From: UBA285 sp049970695
GTDB taxonomy: Archaea; Thermoproteota; Thermoprotei_A; Sulfolobales; Desulfurococcaceae
Length of the DNA: 15,313 nucleotides
Direction of reading: 5' to 3'
Assembly: GCA_049970695.1 (NCBI GenBank)
Contig: JBMFML010000017.1
Span: forward strand, 1-15,313
Shown here one piece after another: positions 7,144 through 13,057 of the stretch. The notes under the pieces were generated by a model, which saw only the letters and a program-made list of their open reading frames with translations, was not told where the DNA came from and did not search any database. The translations under genes were made by a program, and so were the position numbers. Within the stretch, counting starts at the first letter, position 1; each line of letters starts with the position of its first letter.

Positions 7144-7503
7144 CTAGCGCCTTGCAACGTCTTCCTTGAAGCACTCTGCTACTTCGGACTCCGAGATTAC
7201 TGCGAGGGCGTCGCGCAGTACCTCGTCTTCGCTGCGCCCCGACTCCACTAGCTGCCACTCCGCGTACCCCGGCTTCTTCTCGTCTCTGCCTAGCTTGACT
7301 GCTACTAGCTCGACTGCCTTCTTCCTCGGGTGTGTTGTAATGTCCACGTAGGCTCTCGTAATAGCCGCTACAGCTGCTTCGTGCAGCACTAGTACCTGGT
7401 CGCAGAGCTCAATAACGAAGCGGGCATGCCTATGCCCGGGTGACACGAAGGCAACCACTCTCCTGACCATTTCGTTTGGGTAGAGCTTGGCCTTCAAGGG
7501 CAC
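7144..7503 (-). CDS. Conserved-looking hypothetical protein
   Basis: I do not recognise this protein. With the start proposed here it has 119 residues: VPLKAKLYPNEMVRRVVAF, a segment with alternating hydrophobic residues and HRHARFVIELCDQVLVLHEAAVAAI, then RAYVDITTHPRKKAVELVAVKLG and a charged tail. The pattern suggests a compact soluble alpha/beta protein without signal peptide or membrane helix. The frame is open upstream to 7746, but that part is antisense to the DUF123 gene and has the proline-rich composition of a shadow. Possible starts are GTG 7503 (preceded by GGGGCTGC) and TTG 7497. It points away from the DUF123 gene, and a palindromic AT box at 7540-7549 could drive both. Codon use in the kept part matches the neighbours. 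Confidence 0.6.
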   Translation of the reverse strand: MPLKAKLYPNEMVRRVVAFVSPGHRHARFVIELCDQVLVLHEAAVAAITRAYVDITTHPRKKAVELVAVKLGRDEKKPGYAEWQLVESGRSEDEVLRDALAVISESEVAECFKEDVARR

Positions 7504-7539
7504 GCAGCCCCGTGGCCCATGCCAGTAGGTGACTGCTTT

Positions 7540-7549
7540 GCTAATTAGC
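7540..7549. promoter_or_regulatory. Palindromic AT box between divergent genes
   Basis: GCTAATTAGC is a perfect palindrome lying about 40 bases from the proposed start of each divergent gene (GTG 7503 on minus, TTG 7585 on plus). That is the spacing expected if one symmetric TATA-like element served both directions with leaders of 10-20 bases. It is a weak TATA match on either strand. Confidence 0.35.
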
Positions 7550-7584
7550 TCTTTGCGTAGTTGAGCTTGCAGGGGGCTACTGGC

Positions 7585-8061
7585 TTGGGCAGCGGGGACT
7601 GGGACTCCTACGTCCTGGTGCTGAGGCTTAGCGGGGTTTTGCGAGTTGAAGCGGGGCTGGTAAGGGCCGTGCTGGATCCAGGCGTATACTTCTACATTGG
7701 GTCTGCCAAGGGGCCTGGTGGGGCGTGGGCGCGCGTGATCAGGCACTTGTCAAAGGTAAAGAGAGCCCGCTGGCACGTAGACTACTTGACTGCAAGCCCA
7801 CTAGCGAGAGTAGAGGGCTTCTTGCTGGTTAAGTCCGTGTGCAAAGACTTTGAAGTAGAGGCCTCGAATGCCTTTTCAAGGCTAATGAGCTACGTGCCTC
7901 GCTTCGGCTCTACAGACAAGCAGCAAAGCCCCTCTCACTTATTTAAGTGTGGAGAGGAGACTCTAGAAGAGTGCTTAGTGCTCGCAGGCGCCCTACTCGA
8001 GCAGCTGGGCTGCGTAGAAGACTTCCTCGCAGTGCTCTGCGAGAACAGCAAAGCATATTAA
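7585..8061 (+). CDS. DUF123 family protein (GIY-YIG nuclease-related)
   Basis: The N-terminal part reads SYVLVLRLSG...VLDPGVYFYIGSAKGPGG, then RVIRHLSKVKRARWHVDYL, the hallmark of the DUF123 (PF01986) family, which is related to the GIY-YIG endonuclease fold. In some organisms this domain is linked to DNA repair enzymes, so a nucleic-acid role is plausible, but the activity is not established. Residues after about 90 form a less conserved, Cys-containing helical part (VCKDFEVEASNAF, HLFKCGEETLEECLVL). The total is about 158 residues. The start is uncertain: TTG 7585 has a G-rich stretch (7572-7576) eight bases upstream; TTG 7561 and 7567 are alternatives. SSB follows after 47 bases with no clear TATA box of its own, so the two may be co-transcribed. 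Confidence 0.82.
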   Translation: MGSGDWDSYVLVLRLSGVLRVEAGLVRAVLDPGVYFYIGSAKGPGGAWARVIRHLSKVKRARWHVDYLTASPLARVEGFLLVKSVCKDFEVEASNAFSRLMSYVPRFGSTDKQQSPSHLFKCGEETLEECLVLAGALLEQLGCVEDFLAVLCENSKAY

Positions 8062-8108
8062 CCCCTAACTCGCTAGCCCCCCTCGTATCGAGTCGAGTTG
8101 AACCATAA

Positions 8109-8555
8109 ATGAACCCGGATTCGAGCAGAGAAAAAACGGGAGGAACCACTCCTCCCACGAGTATAGAGCAACTAAAACCCGGAATGGAGAACGTAACTGT
8201 GAGAGTAAGAGTCCTAGAAGTAGGACAGCCTAAGAGAATAGAGACGAAGAAGGGTGCGAGGACGATAACTAACGCCGTCCTTGGAGACTCGACCGGCAGA
8301 GTAGAGGCAGTAGTATGGGGCTTTAAGACTGTAGAGCTTAAGCCTGGAGAAGTCGTGGAAATATCAAAGGCGTGGGTGACGGTATTCCGCGGCAAGCTTC
8401 AGCTAAACATAGGCAGGAACACGGAAATAAAGCGGCTACCAGGCGACGCCGTGCCGGAAGAAATACCCGAGAAGTATCCTAGTGTAGCAGCCCCTTCTCA
8501 GAGGCCTCCGAGAAGACCTAGACGATTTGGAAAACCACGCTTTGAGGAGGAGTAG
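8109..8555 (+). CDS. ssb: Single-stranded DNA binding protein, crenarchaeal (Sulfolobus) type
   Basis: Binds and protects single-stranded DNA during replication and repair. The 148 residues consist of one OB fold (about 18-110) and a flexible basic-then-acidic tail. The OB core closely follows the Sulfolobus SSB pattern: IEQLKPGMENVTVRVRVLE, TKKGARTITNAVLGDSTGRV, VVWGFKTVELKPGEVVEIS, KAWVTVFRGKLQLNIG. Aromatics W70, W89 and F93 occupy the places of the base-stacking residues. The tail has RPPRRPRRFGKPRF followed by EEE; acidic C-termini of SSBs recruit partner proteins. The start ATG 8109 lacks a clear ribosome site. The next gene starts two bases after the stop, and the GAG-repeat codons of the acidic tail double as that gene's Shine-Dalgarno sequence. 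Confidence 0.93.
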   Translation: MNPDSSREKTGGTTPPTSIEQLKPGMENVTVRVRVLEVGQPKRIETKKGARTITNAVLGDSTGRVEAVVWGFKTVELKPGEVVEISKAWVTVFRGKLQLNIGRNTEIKRLPGDAVPEEIPEKYPSVAAPSQRPPRRPRRFGKPRFEEE

Positions 8556-8557
8556 CC

Positions 8558-8878
8558 GTGAGCGAGGAGGAGCTTAAGCACTACCTGGGAGAAGAGCTAG
8601 CAAGCAAGTACGCTATGCTGAGAGATTTGAGGCCGGTTAGAAAGGGAGACTTTATTGGCGTAGAGCAAGACAAGTTCTACGTCCAGCTGAGCGAGGAAGA
8701 AATTTACGAGTTGTCGCCACTCGCCTACTACATATGGGCTCTCTGCGATGGAGAGCACAGAGTAGACGACATTGCAAGAGACATCTCGGAGAACGCTAGA
8801 GTAGCCTACTACGAGGTCATAGAGCCCCTAGTAGTAGTGCTCGAAGAAATGAAGAAAGCAGGTCTCGTGGCCTACTAG
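8558..8878 (+). CDS. PqqD-like small winged-helix protein
   Basis: 106 residues. The segment LSPLAYYIWALCDGEHRVDDIARDI (52-76) followed by a helix ending EEMKKAGLVAY matches the PqqD-like family (PF05402), a small winged helix-turn-helix fold that in bacteria binds peptide precursors (RiPP recognition element). No radical-SAM enzyme or precursor peptide lies in this window, so a peptide-modification role is not supported here; a DNA- or protein-binding adaptor is as likely. The first 40 residues are charged and helical. It starts with GTG 8558, two bases after the SSB stop, using GGAGGAG in the SSB tail as ribosome site, so its expression is coupled to SSB. A T-tract follows. Confidence 0.7.
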   Translation: MSEEELKHYLGEELASKYAMLRDLRPVRKGDFIGVEQDKFYVQLSEEEIYELSPLAYYIWALCDGEHRVDDIARDISENARVAYYEVIEPLVVVLEEMKKAGLVAY

Positions 8879-8895
8879 TCCCCAGCGCCCTCTAA

Positions 8896-8924
8896 GCTTT
8901 TTTACCATCTTGCTTTCTTCCCGC
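8896..8924 (+). terminator. T-tract terminator after the SSB/PqqD-like genes
   Basis: AAGCTTTTTTACC and then pyrimidine-rich CTTGCTTTCTTCCCGCTTTA follow the TAG stop at 8878 within 50 bases, typical archaeal oligo-T termination before the next promoter. Confidence 0.5.
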
Positions 8925-8943
8925 TTTACTGCTCGTGCAGGCA

Positions 8944-8974
8944 CTGTGCTGAGCACAGCTGCGCAATATATAAT
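8944..8974 (+). promoter_or_regulatory. Promoter of moxR-VWA operon with perfect inverted repeat
   Basis: AATATATAAT at 8965-8974 is a strong TATA box, preceded by GCGC as BRE-like sequence. Transcription should begin near 8998-9000, giving a leader of under ten bases before TTG 9007. Six bases upstream of the box is CTGTGCT-G-AGCACAG (8944-8958), a perfect seven-base inverted repeat around one base. Its placement next to BRE/TATA is where an archaeal activator or repressor dimer would sit. Confidence 0.6.
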
Positions 8975-9006
8975 GCTACGAGGGCTTAAACCATACTGGT
9001 GCTAGT

Positions 9007-10152
9007 TTGAAGAGCGCTGCCAAGCAACTAATTGAGAAAGTCGCCGCCTTCTTAAAGGAGCTGCAGAAGCCGTTTGTTGGTAGAGAGGAAGAAGCGCTAG
9101 TAGTTACGCTGGCCCTCATGACTGGCGAGCACGTAATACTCATTGGAGAGCCCGGTACAGCAAAGTCCGCTATTGCCAGAAGAGCCGCCGACCTCGTCCA
9201 GGCGAGGTTTTTCAAGTACTTGCTGACTAAGTATACTGAGCCAGACGAGCTCCTAGGACCCCTCGACATAGCAGCACTGAGAGAGGGGAGGTACGTGAGG
9301 ATTACTCGGGGGAGGCTGCCAGAGGCCGAAGTCGCCTTCCTAGACGAGGTCTTTAACGCGAGCTCGGCCATACTCAATACTCTCTTGACGCTGATGAACG
9401 AGAGGGTAATATACGACGGCTACAACGAAATAAGCGTCCCCCTCTGGACGCTAATATCGGCGAGTAACAGCGTTCCAAGCGAGCCGGAGTACCAGGCGCT
9501 CTACGACAGGTTTCTCCTGAGGCACTTTGTAAAGCCAGTTGGGGAGGACAAGTGGGGGGCTTTGCTCGAGAGTGCGTGGAGAATTGAGAAAGAGGGCTAC
9601 AGGGCTCCCCAGCCCATCCTCGCAATGGATGAGTTGAAAAAAGTCAACGAGCTGGTCTTGAGCGTTGATGTATCGGGCGTGGCACCCAAGCTCGTGAAGC
9701 TCTACGCCGTTCTCGAAGACCAGGGGGTCCACCTGACAGATAGGAGAAAGGGCAAGGCCCTCAAGGTAATTGCAGCTCACAGCGTTCTCCAGGGGCGCTT
9801 AAAGGCCCAGGAGGAAGACCTCTTCGTCCTCAAGTACGTAGCACCTAGAGACAGCGAAGAAGCTGAGAAGACGTACGTGATCCTCCTCGAAGAGCTTGCA
9901 ACGAGAGAGAAGGCACTTGCAGAGCTGCGCGAGGTAGAGGAGAACATCAGAGAAGTCAAGGCGTACTTAGCTGGACTGCGCGGCTTTGACGTAAGGCTCT
10001 TCGAGTACTTGAGGGGGCTTGAAAGGACTAGGGAGAAGCTGAAAAAGCTAGCCGACTCGACGAGCGACGAGTACATTAAGAAGAGGGCTCTCGATTTGCT
10101 CTCAGAGCTCTCGCGCGCTATTGAAGAGCTGAAAGCCAAGCTCGCGCTCTAG
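9007..10152 (+). CDS. MoxR-family AAA+ ATPase
   Basis: Cytosolic ATP-driven remodelling enzyme expected to work with the VWA protein encoded next to it. Of 381 residues, about 20-170 form the AAA+ core: PFVGREEEA (box II region), Walker A GEPGTAKS (47-54), the MoxR motif TEPDELLGPLDI, Walker B VAFLDE (109-114), sensor 1 ISASN (150-154), and the arginine finger in YDRF (166-169). The lid contains LTDRRKGKALKV (243-254), with sensor 2 arginine. After about 290 comes a charged helical C-terminal extension (KALAELREVEENIREVKAYL, then RTREKLKKLAD), likely coiled coil. All catalytic motifs are intact. The start TTG 9007 follows a strong TATA box at close spacing. The VWA gene starts 15 bases after the stop. 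Confidence 0.93.
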   Translation: MKSAAKQLIEKVAAFLKELQKPFVGREEEALVVTLALMTGEHVILIGEPGTAKSAIARRAADLVQARFFKYLLTKYTEPDELLGPLDIAALREGRYVRITRGRLPEAEVAFLDEVFNASSAILNTLLTLMNERVIYDGYNEISVPLWTLISASNSVPSEPEYQALYDRFLLRHFVKPVGEDKWGALLESAWRIEKEGYRAPQPILAMDELKKVNELVLSVDVSGVAPKLVKLYAVLEDQGVHLTDRRKGKALKVIAAHSVLQGRLKAQEEDLFVLKYVAPRDSEEAEKTYVILLEELATREKALAELREVEENIREVKAYLAGLRGFDVRLFEYLRGLERTREKLKKLADSTSDEYIKKRALDLLSELSRAIEELKAKLAL

Positions 10153-10167
10153 TAGTGGGGCTGGCAC

Positions 10168-11418
10168 GTGCCTGCGAGAGGGGCACTAAAGGGCATTGAC
10201 TACTCGAGCCCCCTTGTCAAGTACCGGGGGGAGAGAGTCTCGCGCCTAGCGCGGATTATAAGCAGTGGCGCGGCGGAAGCGGACTACGTGACTTCAGCAG
10301 ACGTCTTCTACACGCTCTACTTACCAGCCCCTCTAGTAAACGAGGAGTCAGAAGACGTGGTTTCGAGGCGGCTAGTCTACTCTATTCTGCTTAGTAGCCG
10401 CGGAGCAGCCCTTAGAGGCAGGACCGTGCTCGATGCCCTTGCGAGCACTATTGCCGCCTCAGTGCTACTTGCAGAGCTCGGCAAGAAGCTCGATGCGTCC
10501 AGCACAACGAGCAGGGCTCTCAGCCCCCGCCTAGACGAGGAGGAGATCGAGGAAGCACTAAGCGAGGCGCTTAGGCAGGTGGACTTAGTGAAGAAAGTGA
10601 GGTTTCTTGCGGAGGGCCTTCAGCCAGGCACCGTAAGCGTTTCTTCTTTTGAAGACTACGGACTAGAGCTCTTGAAGCTGGCGCGAGAAGCAGATATTCA
10701 GGAGATACTGAGAATTCTCGAGGGAGTTAAGCACTGGGACTTGCGCGCCTCGAAAAAGTACGCCCGCTCGAAGAGAGGCGAGAAGCACGGCTACGTGCTG
10801 GGCACAGATATTGAGAGGCTTGCACCAAGGAGCCTCGCCTACCCCGACGAGCTCTTCTACGCTAGGCTGGCATCGGGCAAGCTCGTCCTCTACGAGAAGG
10901 GCGTGCAGATCTCAAGCGGCCCCGTCTACGTGCTAGTAGACAAGAGCGGCAGCATGGAGGGAGAGAAGATGCTGTGGGCCAAGGCAGTAGCACTAGCCCT
11001 CTACGTGAAGTGCATTAGGAGCGGGAGGGACTTCTACCTGAGGTTTTTTGACAGCCAGCCACACCCGCTCGTGAAGGTACCGACGCCCGCGAAGTCCAGC
11101 GACGTAGTCAGGGCTTTTGACTACATTGCGAGAGTAAAGAGTGCTGGTGGTACAGACATAACGAGGGCCCTCGTGAGGGCCTTCCTAGACCTAGAGGAGG
11201 GCGGCTCCGAAGAAGCCTCTGTAGTACTCATAACTGACGGAATTGACAGGGTATCAGAAAGGCCCGTGGTAGAGCTGTCTAAGAAGACCAAGTCGAGGCT
11301 CGTTACTGTGATGGTGAAGGGCAGCAACCAGAGCCTCAAGAAGGTCTCGGCAAAGTACATGGCAGTAACAAGGCTCACTAGTAGCGGCGTGCTGAAAGTG
11401 GTTAGTCTAGTTGACTAG
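10168..11418 (+). CDS. VWA-domain protein, partner of MoxR ATPase
   Basis: 416 residues. The C-terminal third is a von Willebrand factor A domain with a complete metal-ion adhesion site: DKSGSM (D258, S260, S262), T329 in SAGGTDITRAL, and D357 in LITDGID. VWA proteins next to MoxR act with it in assembling or remodelling complexes (CoxE/YehP-like pairs). The first 250 residues are mostly helical and charged (for example DEEEIEEALSEALRQVDLVKKV) and I do not recognise a domain there. No signal peptide or membrane helix is present, so it is cytosolic, unlike membrane-anchored VWA proteins. It starts with GTG 10168, 15 bases after moxR, with a G-rich site (GGGGCTGG) before it, and ends 24 bases from the convergent MBL-fold gene, with a 12-base palindrome between. 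Confidence 0.9.
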   Translation: MPARGALKGIDYSSPLVKYRGERVSRLARIISSGAAEADYVTSADVFYTLYLPAPLVNEESEDVVSRRLVYSILLSSRGAALRGRTVLDALASTIAASVLLAELGKKLDASSTTSRALSPRLDEEEIEEALSEALRQVDLVKKVRFLAEGLQPGTVSVSSFEDYGLELLKLAREADIQEILRILEGVKHWDLRASKKYARSKRGEKHGYVLGTDIERLAPRSLAYPDELFYARLASGKLVLYEKGVQISSGPVYVLVDKSGSMEGEKMLWAKAVALALYVKCIRSGRDFYLRFFDSQPHPLVKVPTPAKSSDVVRAFDYIARVKSAGGTDITRALVRAFLDLEEGGSEEASVVLITDGIDRVSERPVVELSKKTKSRLVTVMVKGSNQSLKKVSAKYMAVTRLTSSGVLKVVSLVD

Positions 11419-11428
11419 CCCCGGGGCT
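11417..11428. repeat. Perfect 12-base palindrome between convergent genes
   Basis: AGCCCCGGGGCT overlaps the last bases of the VWA stop codon and lies in the 24-base gap before the convergent MBL-fold gene end. It could contribute to termination, but lacks a T-tract. Confidence 0.4.
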
Positions 11429-11442
11429 GCATCCTCTAGTAG

Positions 11443-12312
11443 CTACTCGGCGCGGAGCTCTAAGACAAAGCCGCTGTGTATCTTGTGTAGCTTGTCTCGG
11501 TAAGCCTGCAGTAGTGCTGCCTCACCAGCAAGCCCTGTGCAGTGCCCTGGGTATACTTGTTCAACGCCCTCGTCTAGGAGCTCTCGCACTACTCTACTAA
11601 TAGTGTTCGAGTCTGCGCTGACTAAGTGGAAGCCGCCCATGACCAGCAGCCGGCTGGCTCCAGTCAGCTTTCGTGCTTTTCTCGCAATGTTTGAGATGCC
11701 GCTGTGCGAGCAGCCGGCTATGACCAGCACTTTCTCGCCTACTTTAACAGCGAGGCCCGTGTCGTCTAGGCTGGGCTCGTCAACCAGCTCACCATTCTTT
11801 ACAGTCTTGAAGCCCTTTACTGCATAGCTGTTGTCGTAGTACCTCTCTACTTCACCGAGGTAGTAAATGCCTGGTGCTACCTCGAGGTGGTTTTTTGTGA
11901 GCAGGGCGCCGGTGCTTTCAATCAACCTCCTCGACTCGCTGCCGAGGCCGATGTACTTCACGCTCCCATTCCCCACCCGGTAAGCAGGGTTCAGTATGTC
12001 TGGGTGAGCCACGACAACAGCTCCAGTCTTCTCGAGGGCCTTGGCGAGACTGGGCAAGCCGCCTGTGTGATCCCAGTGCCTATGGGAGAGAACTACGGCA
12101 CTAATAGACTTCAAGTCCGCGCCGAGCTTCCTGGCATTGTGCAGCAACACCCTTCCAGTGGCACTAGTATCGAAGAGCACTCTCTGAGTGCTTCCATCCT
12201 CGTAGACTGCTTCAACGAGAATGCTCAAGCCGTGCTCGCCAAGCAAGCCAGCCTGAAAACCAGAGTAGTCGTCGACGAGAACAACCACTCTCACGGAGCG
12301 CGGGGCCTGCAC
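11443..12312 (-). CDS. Metallo-beta-lactamase-fold hydrolase, COG1237 type (dihydropterin-RFA-P synthase-like)
   Basis: 289 residues. Zinc ligands of the fold are all visible: SHRHWDHTGG (HxHxDH), GCSHSG, GGFHLV and YPGHCTG, spaced as in COG1237 proteins, one of which (Methanocaldococcus MJ0301) makes the dihydropterin-ribofuranosylaminobenzene phosphate intermediate of methanopterin synthesis. Whether this enzyme has that activity is inference; many relatives are uncharacterised hydrolases. N-terminal RVVVLVDDYSG and the VLFDTSATG strand are typical. I place the start at GTG 12312 because GGAGGTG (12328-12322) lies nine bases upstream; a GTG at 12324 in the same frame would sit within that ribosome site. 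No signal peptide. It is transcribed alone, convergent with the VWA gene, from a promoter near 12346-12360. Confidence 0.88.
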   Translation of the reverse strand: MQAPRSVRVVVLVDDYSGFQAGLLGEHGLSILVEAVYEDGSTQRVLFDTSATGRVLLHNARKLGADLKSISAVVLSHRHWDHTGGLPSLAKALEKTGAVVVAHPDILNPAYRVGNGSVKYIGLGSESRRLIESTGALLTKNHLEVAPGIYYLGEVERYYDNSYAVKGFKTVKNGELVDEPSLDDTGLAVKVGEKVLVIAGCSHSGISNIARKARKLTGASRLLVMGGFHLVSADSNTISRVVRELLDEGVEQVYPGHCTGLAGEAALLQAYRDKLHKIHSGFVLELRAE

Positions 12313-12345
12313 GCCAGTCGTCACCTCCTCACAAGTATTCGGAGC

Positions 12346-12360
12346 AAAAGCAAAAAAGCT
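12346..12360 (-). promoter_or_regulatory. TATA-like element of the MBL-fold gene
   Basis: AGCTTTTTTGCTTTT on the minus strand is a T-rich TATA-like box about 25 bases upstream of the ribosome site, giving a leader of roughly 15-20 bases. Confidence 0.4.
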
Positions 12361-12378
12361 CCAACCCAGGCAAAGTCT

Positions 12379-12612
12379 TCAAAGCTCGCTGGAGAGCCGG
12401 GATTCAGTAATACCCCCACTCCAGCTGTAGCCTCCAAGCTTTTCCCTTACTTCTCGTAGAAGCCCAATGGCGTGTGCAAAAACACATACGTCTACCCCAA
12501 TGATTTCGCGGTTCGCAAGCATTCGTCCAAGTACTTCTACTTCCTGCTTGGAAACAGTTTACTAGACTATGAGACTCGATTAGTTTACCCTCCTCGGCGT
12601 ATTGACAGCCGG
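12379..12612 (-). pseudogene. Decayed gene fragment, frameshifted
   Basis: On the minus strand an open piece ending at TGA 12381-12379 reads MLANREIIGVDVCVFAHA then IGLLREVREKLGG, with an ATG at 12522 and 47 codons. In the neighbouring frame just upstream (about 12612-12553) the DNA reads QYAEEGKLIESHSLVN, also protein-like, before the frames part. Together they look like the C-terminal end of a gene broken by at least one frameshift. I do not recognise the family and no ribosome site supports translation of the short piece alone. It ends 19 bases before the promoter box of the MBL-fold gene. Confidence 0.3.
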
Positions 12613-12729
12613 TTTAAATGGGTCAGCGAATACTTGAGTGGCGTAACAGCTGCCCGTGACTTGGGAGTCGTAGATTCGAGTGTTGTATCCGGAATAGGCG
12701 GCTGGTGTGCAACAGGCACATACTAGGCG

Positions 12730-12930
12730 ATGTTGCTGGATTACGACGCCGTAGCCGAGGCTGCCGGAGAACTCAACACGACTATTGAGGGGTATGTGAA
12801 GAGCGTTATTGACAAGGTCAGAGAAGTTGTGCCAGAAGACGTACCACCAGCCATATATCGGAAAGGCCCGTGGTGGAGCTGTCTCGATGTACACAATATC
12901 GTTAGTGCAGAAACGCTCAAATTGTTCTAA
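12730..12930 (+). CDS. Possible small hypothetical protein (66 residues)
   Basis: ATG 12730 opens a frame with amphipathic, charged helices (AVAEAAGELNTTIEG, YVKSVIDKVREVVPEDVPP) and a Trp-rich end (RKGPWWSCLD). The composition is that of a real soluble protein, but the length is short, the ribosome site is weak (AGGCG), and an antisense frame of similar size (13020-12580) is also open. It may be an intact small gene, a fragment of a decayed one, or chance. The surrounding 12523-13057 otherwise shows nothing I can support. Confidence 0.3.
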   Translation: MLLDYDAVAEAAGELNTTIEGYVKSVIDKVREVVPEDVPPAIYRKGPWWSCLDVHNIVSAETLKLF

Positions 12931-13039
12931 AACTAGTGCTAACACTAAATGACCGTTTCTTGAAGCATAGTGTTTAGAGCAGTACTCGATAGTGGTGATT
13001 ACTAAGGCTCTTAACGACATGGTGGAAACTGCTTAGTGT

Positions 13040-13050
13040 CTGCAAAAATA
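13040..13050 (-). terminator. T-tract after the ABC transporter gene
   Basis: GTATTTTTGC on the minus strand lies about ten bases after the TAA stop of the ABC transporter gene. It could equally be read as a TATA-like box for the doubtful frame starting at 13020. Confidence 0.35.
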
Positions 13051-13057
13051 CTCGAGT

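Noticed and set aside
7504..7746. N-terminal extension of the hypothetical minus-strand gene
   Set aside because: It would overlap the conserved DUF123 core on the other strand and reads as proline- and glutamine-rich shadow sequence.
11887..12459. 190-codon plus-strand open frame
   Set aside because: Antisense to the metallo-beta-lactamase-fold gene, whose zinc motifs are clear; no domain seen in the plus reading.
12580..13020. 146-codon minus-strand open frame starting at ATG 13020
   Set aside because: Cys- and Tyr-rich odd composition, no ribosome site, no recognisable family; kept only as part of the undecided region.
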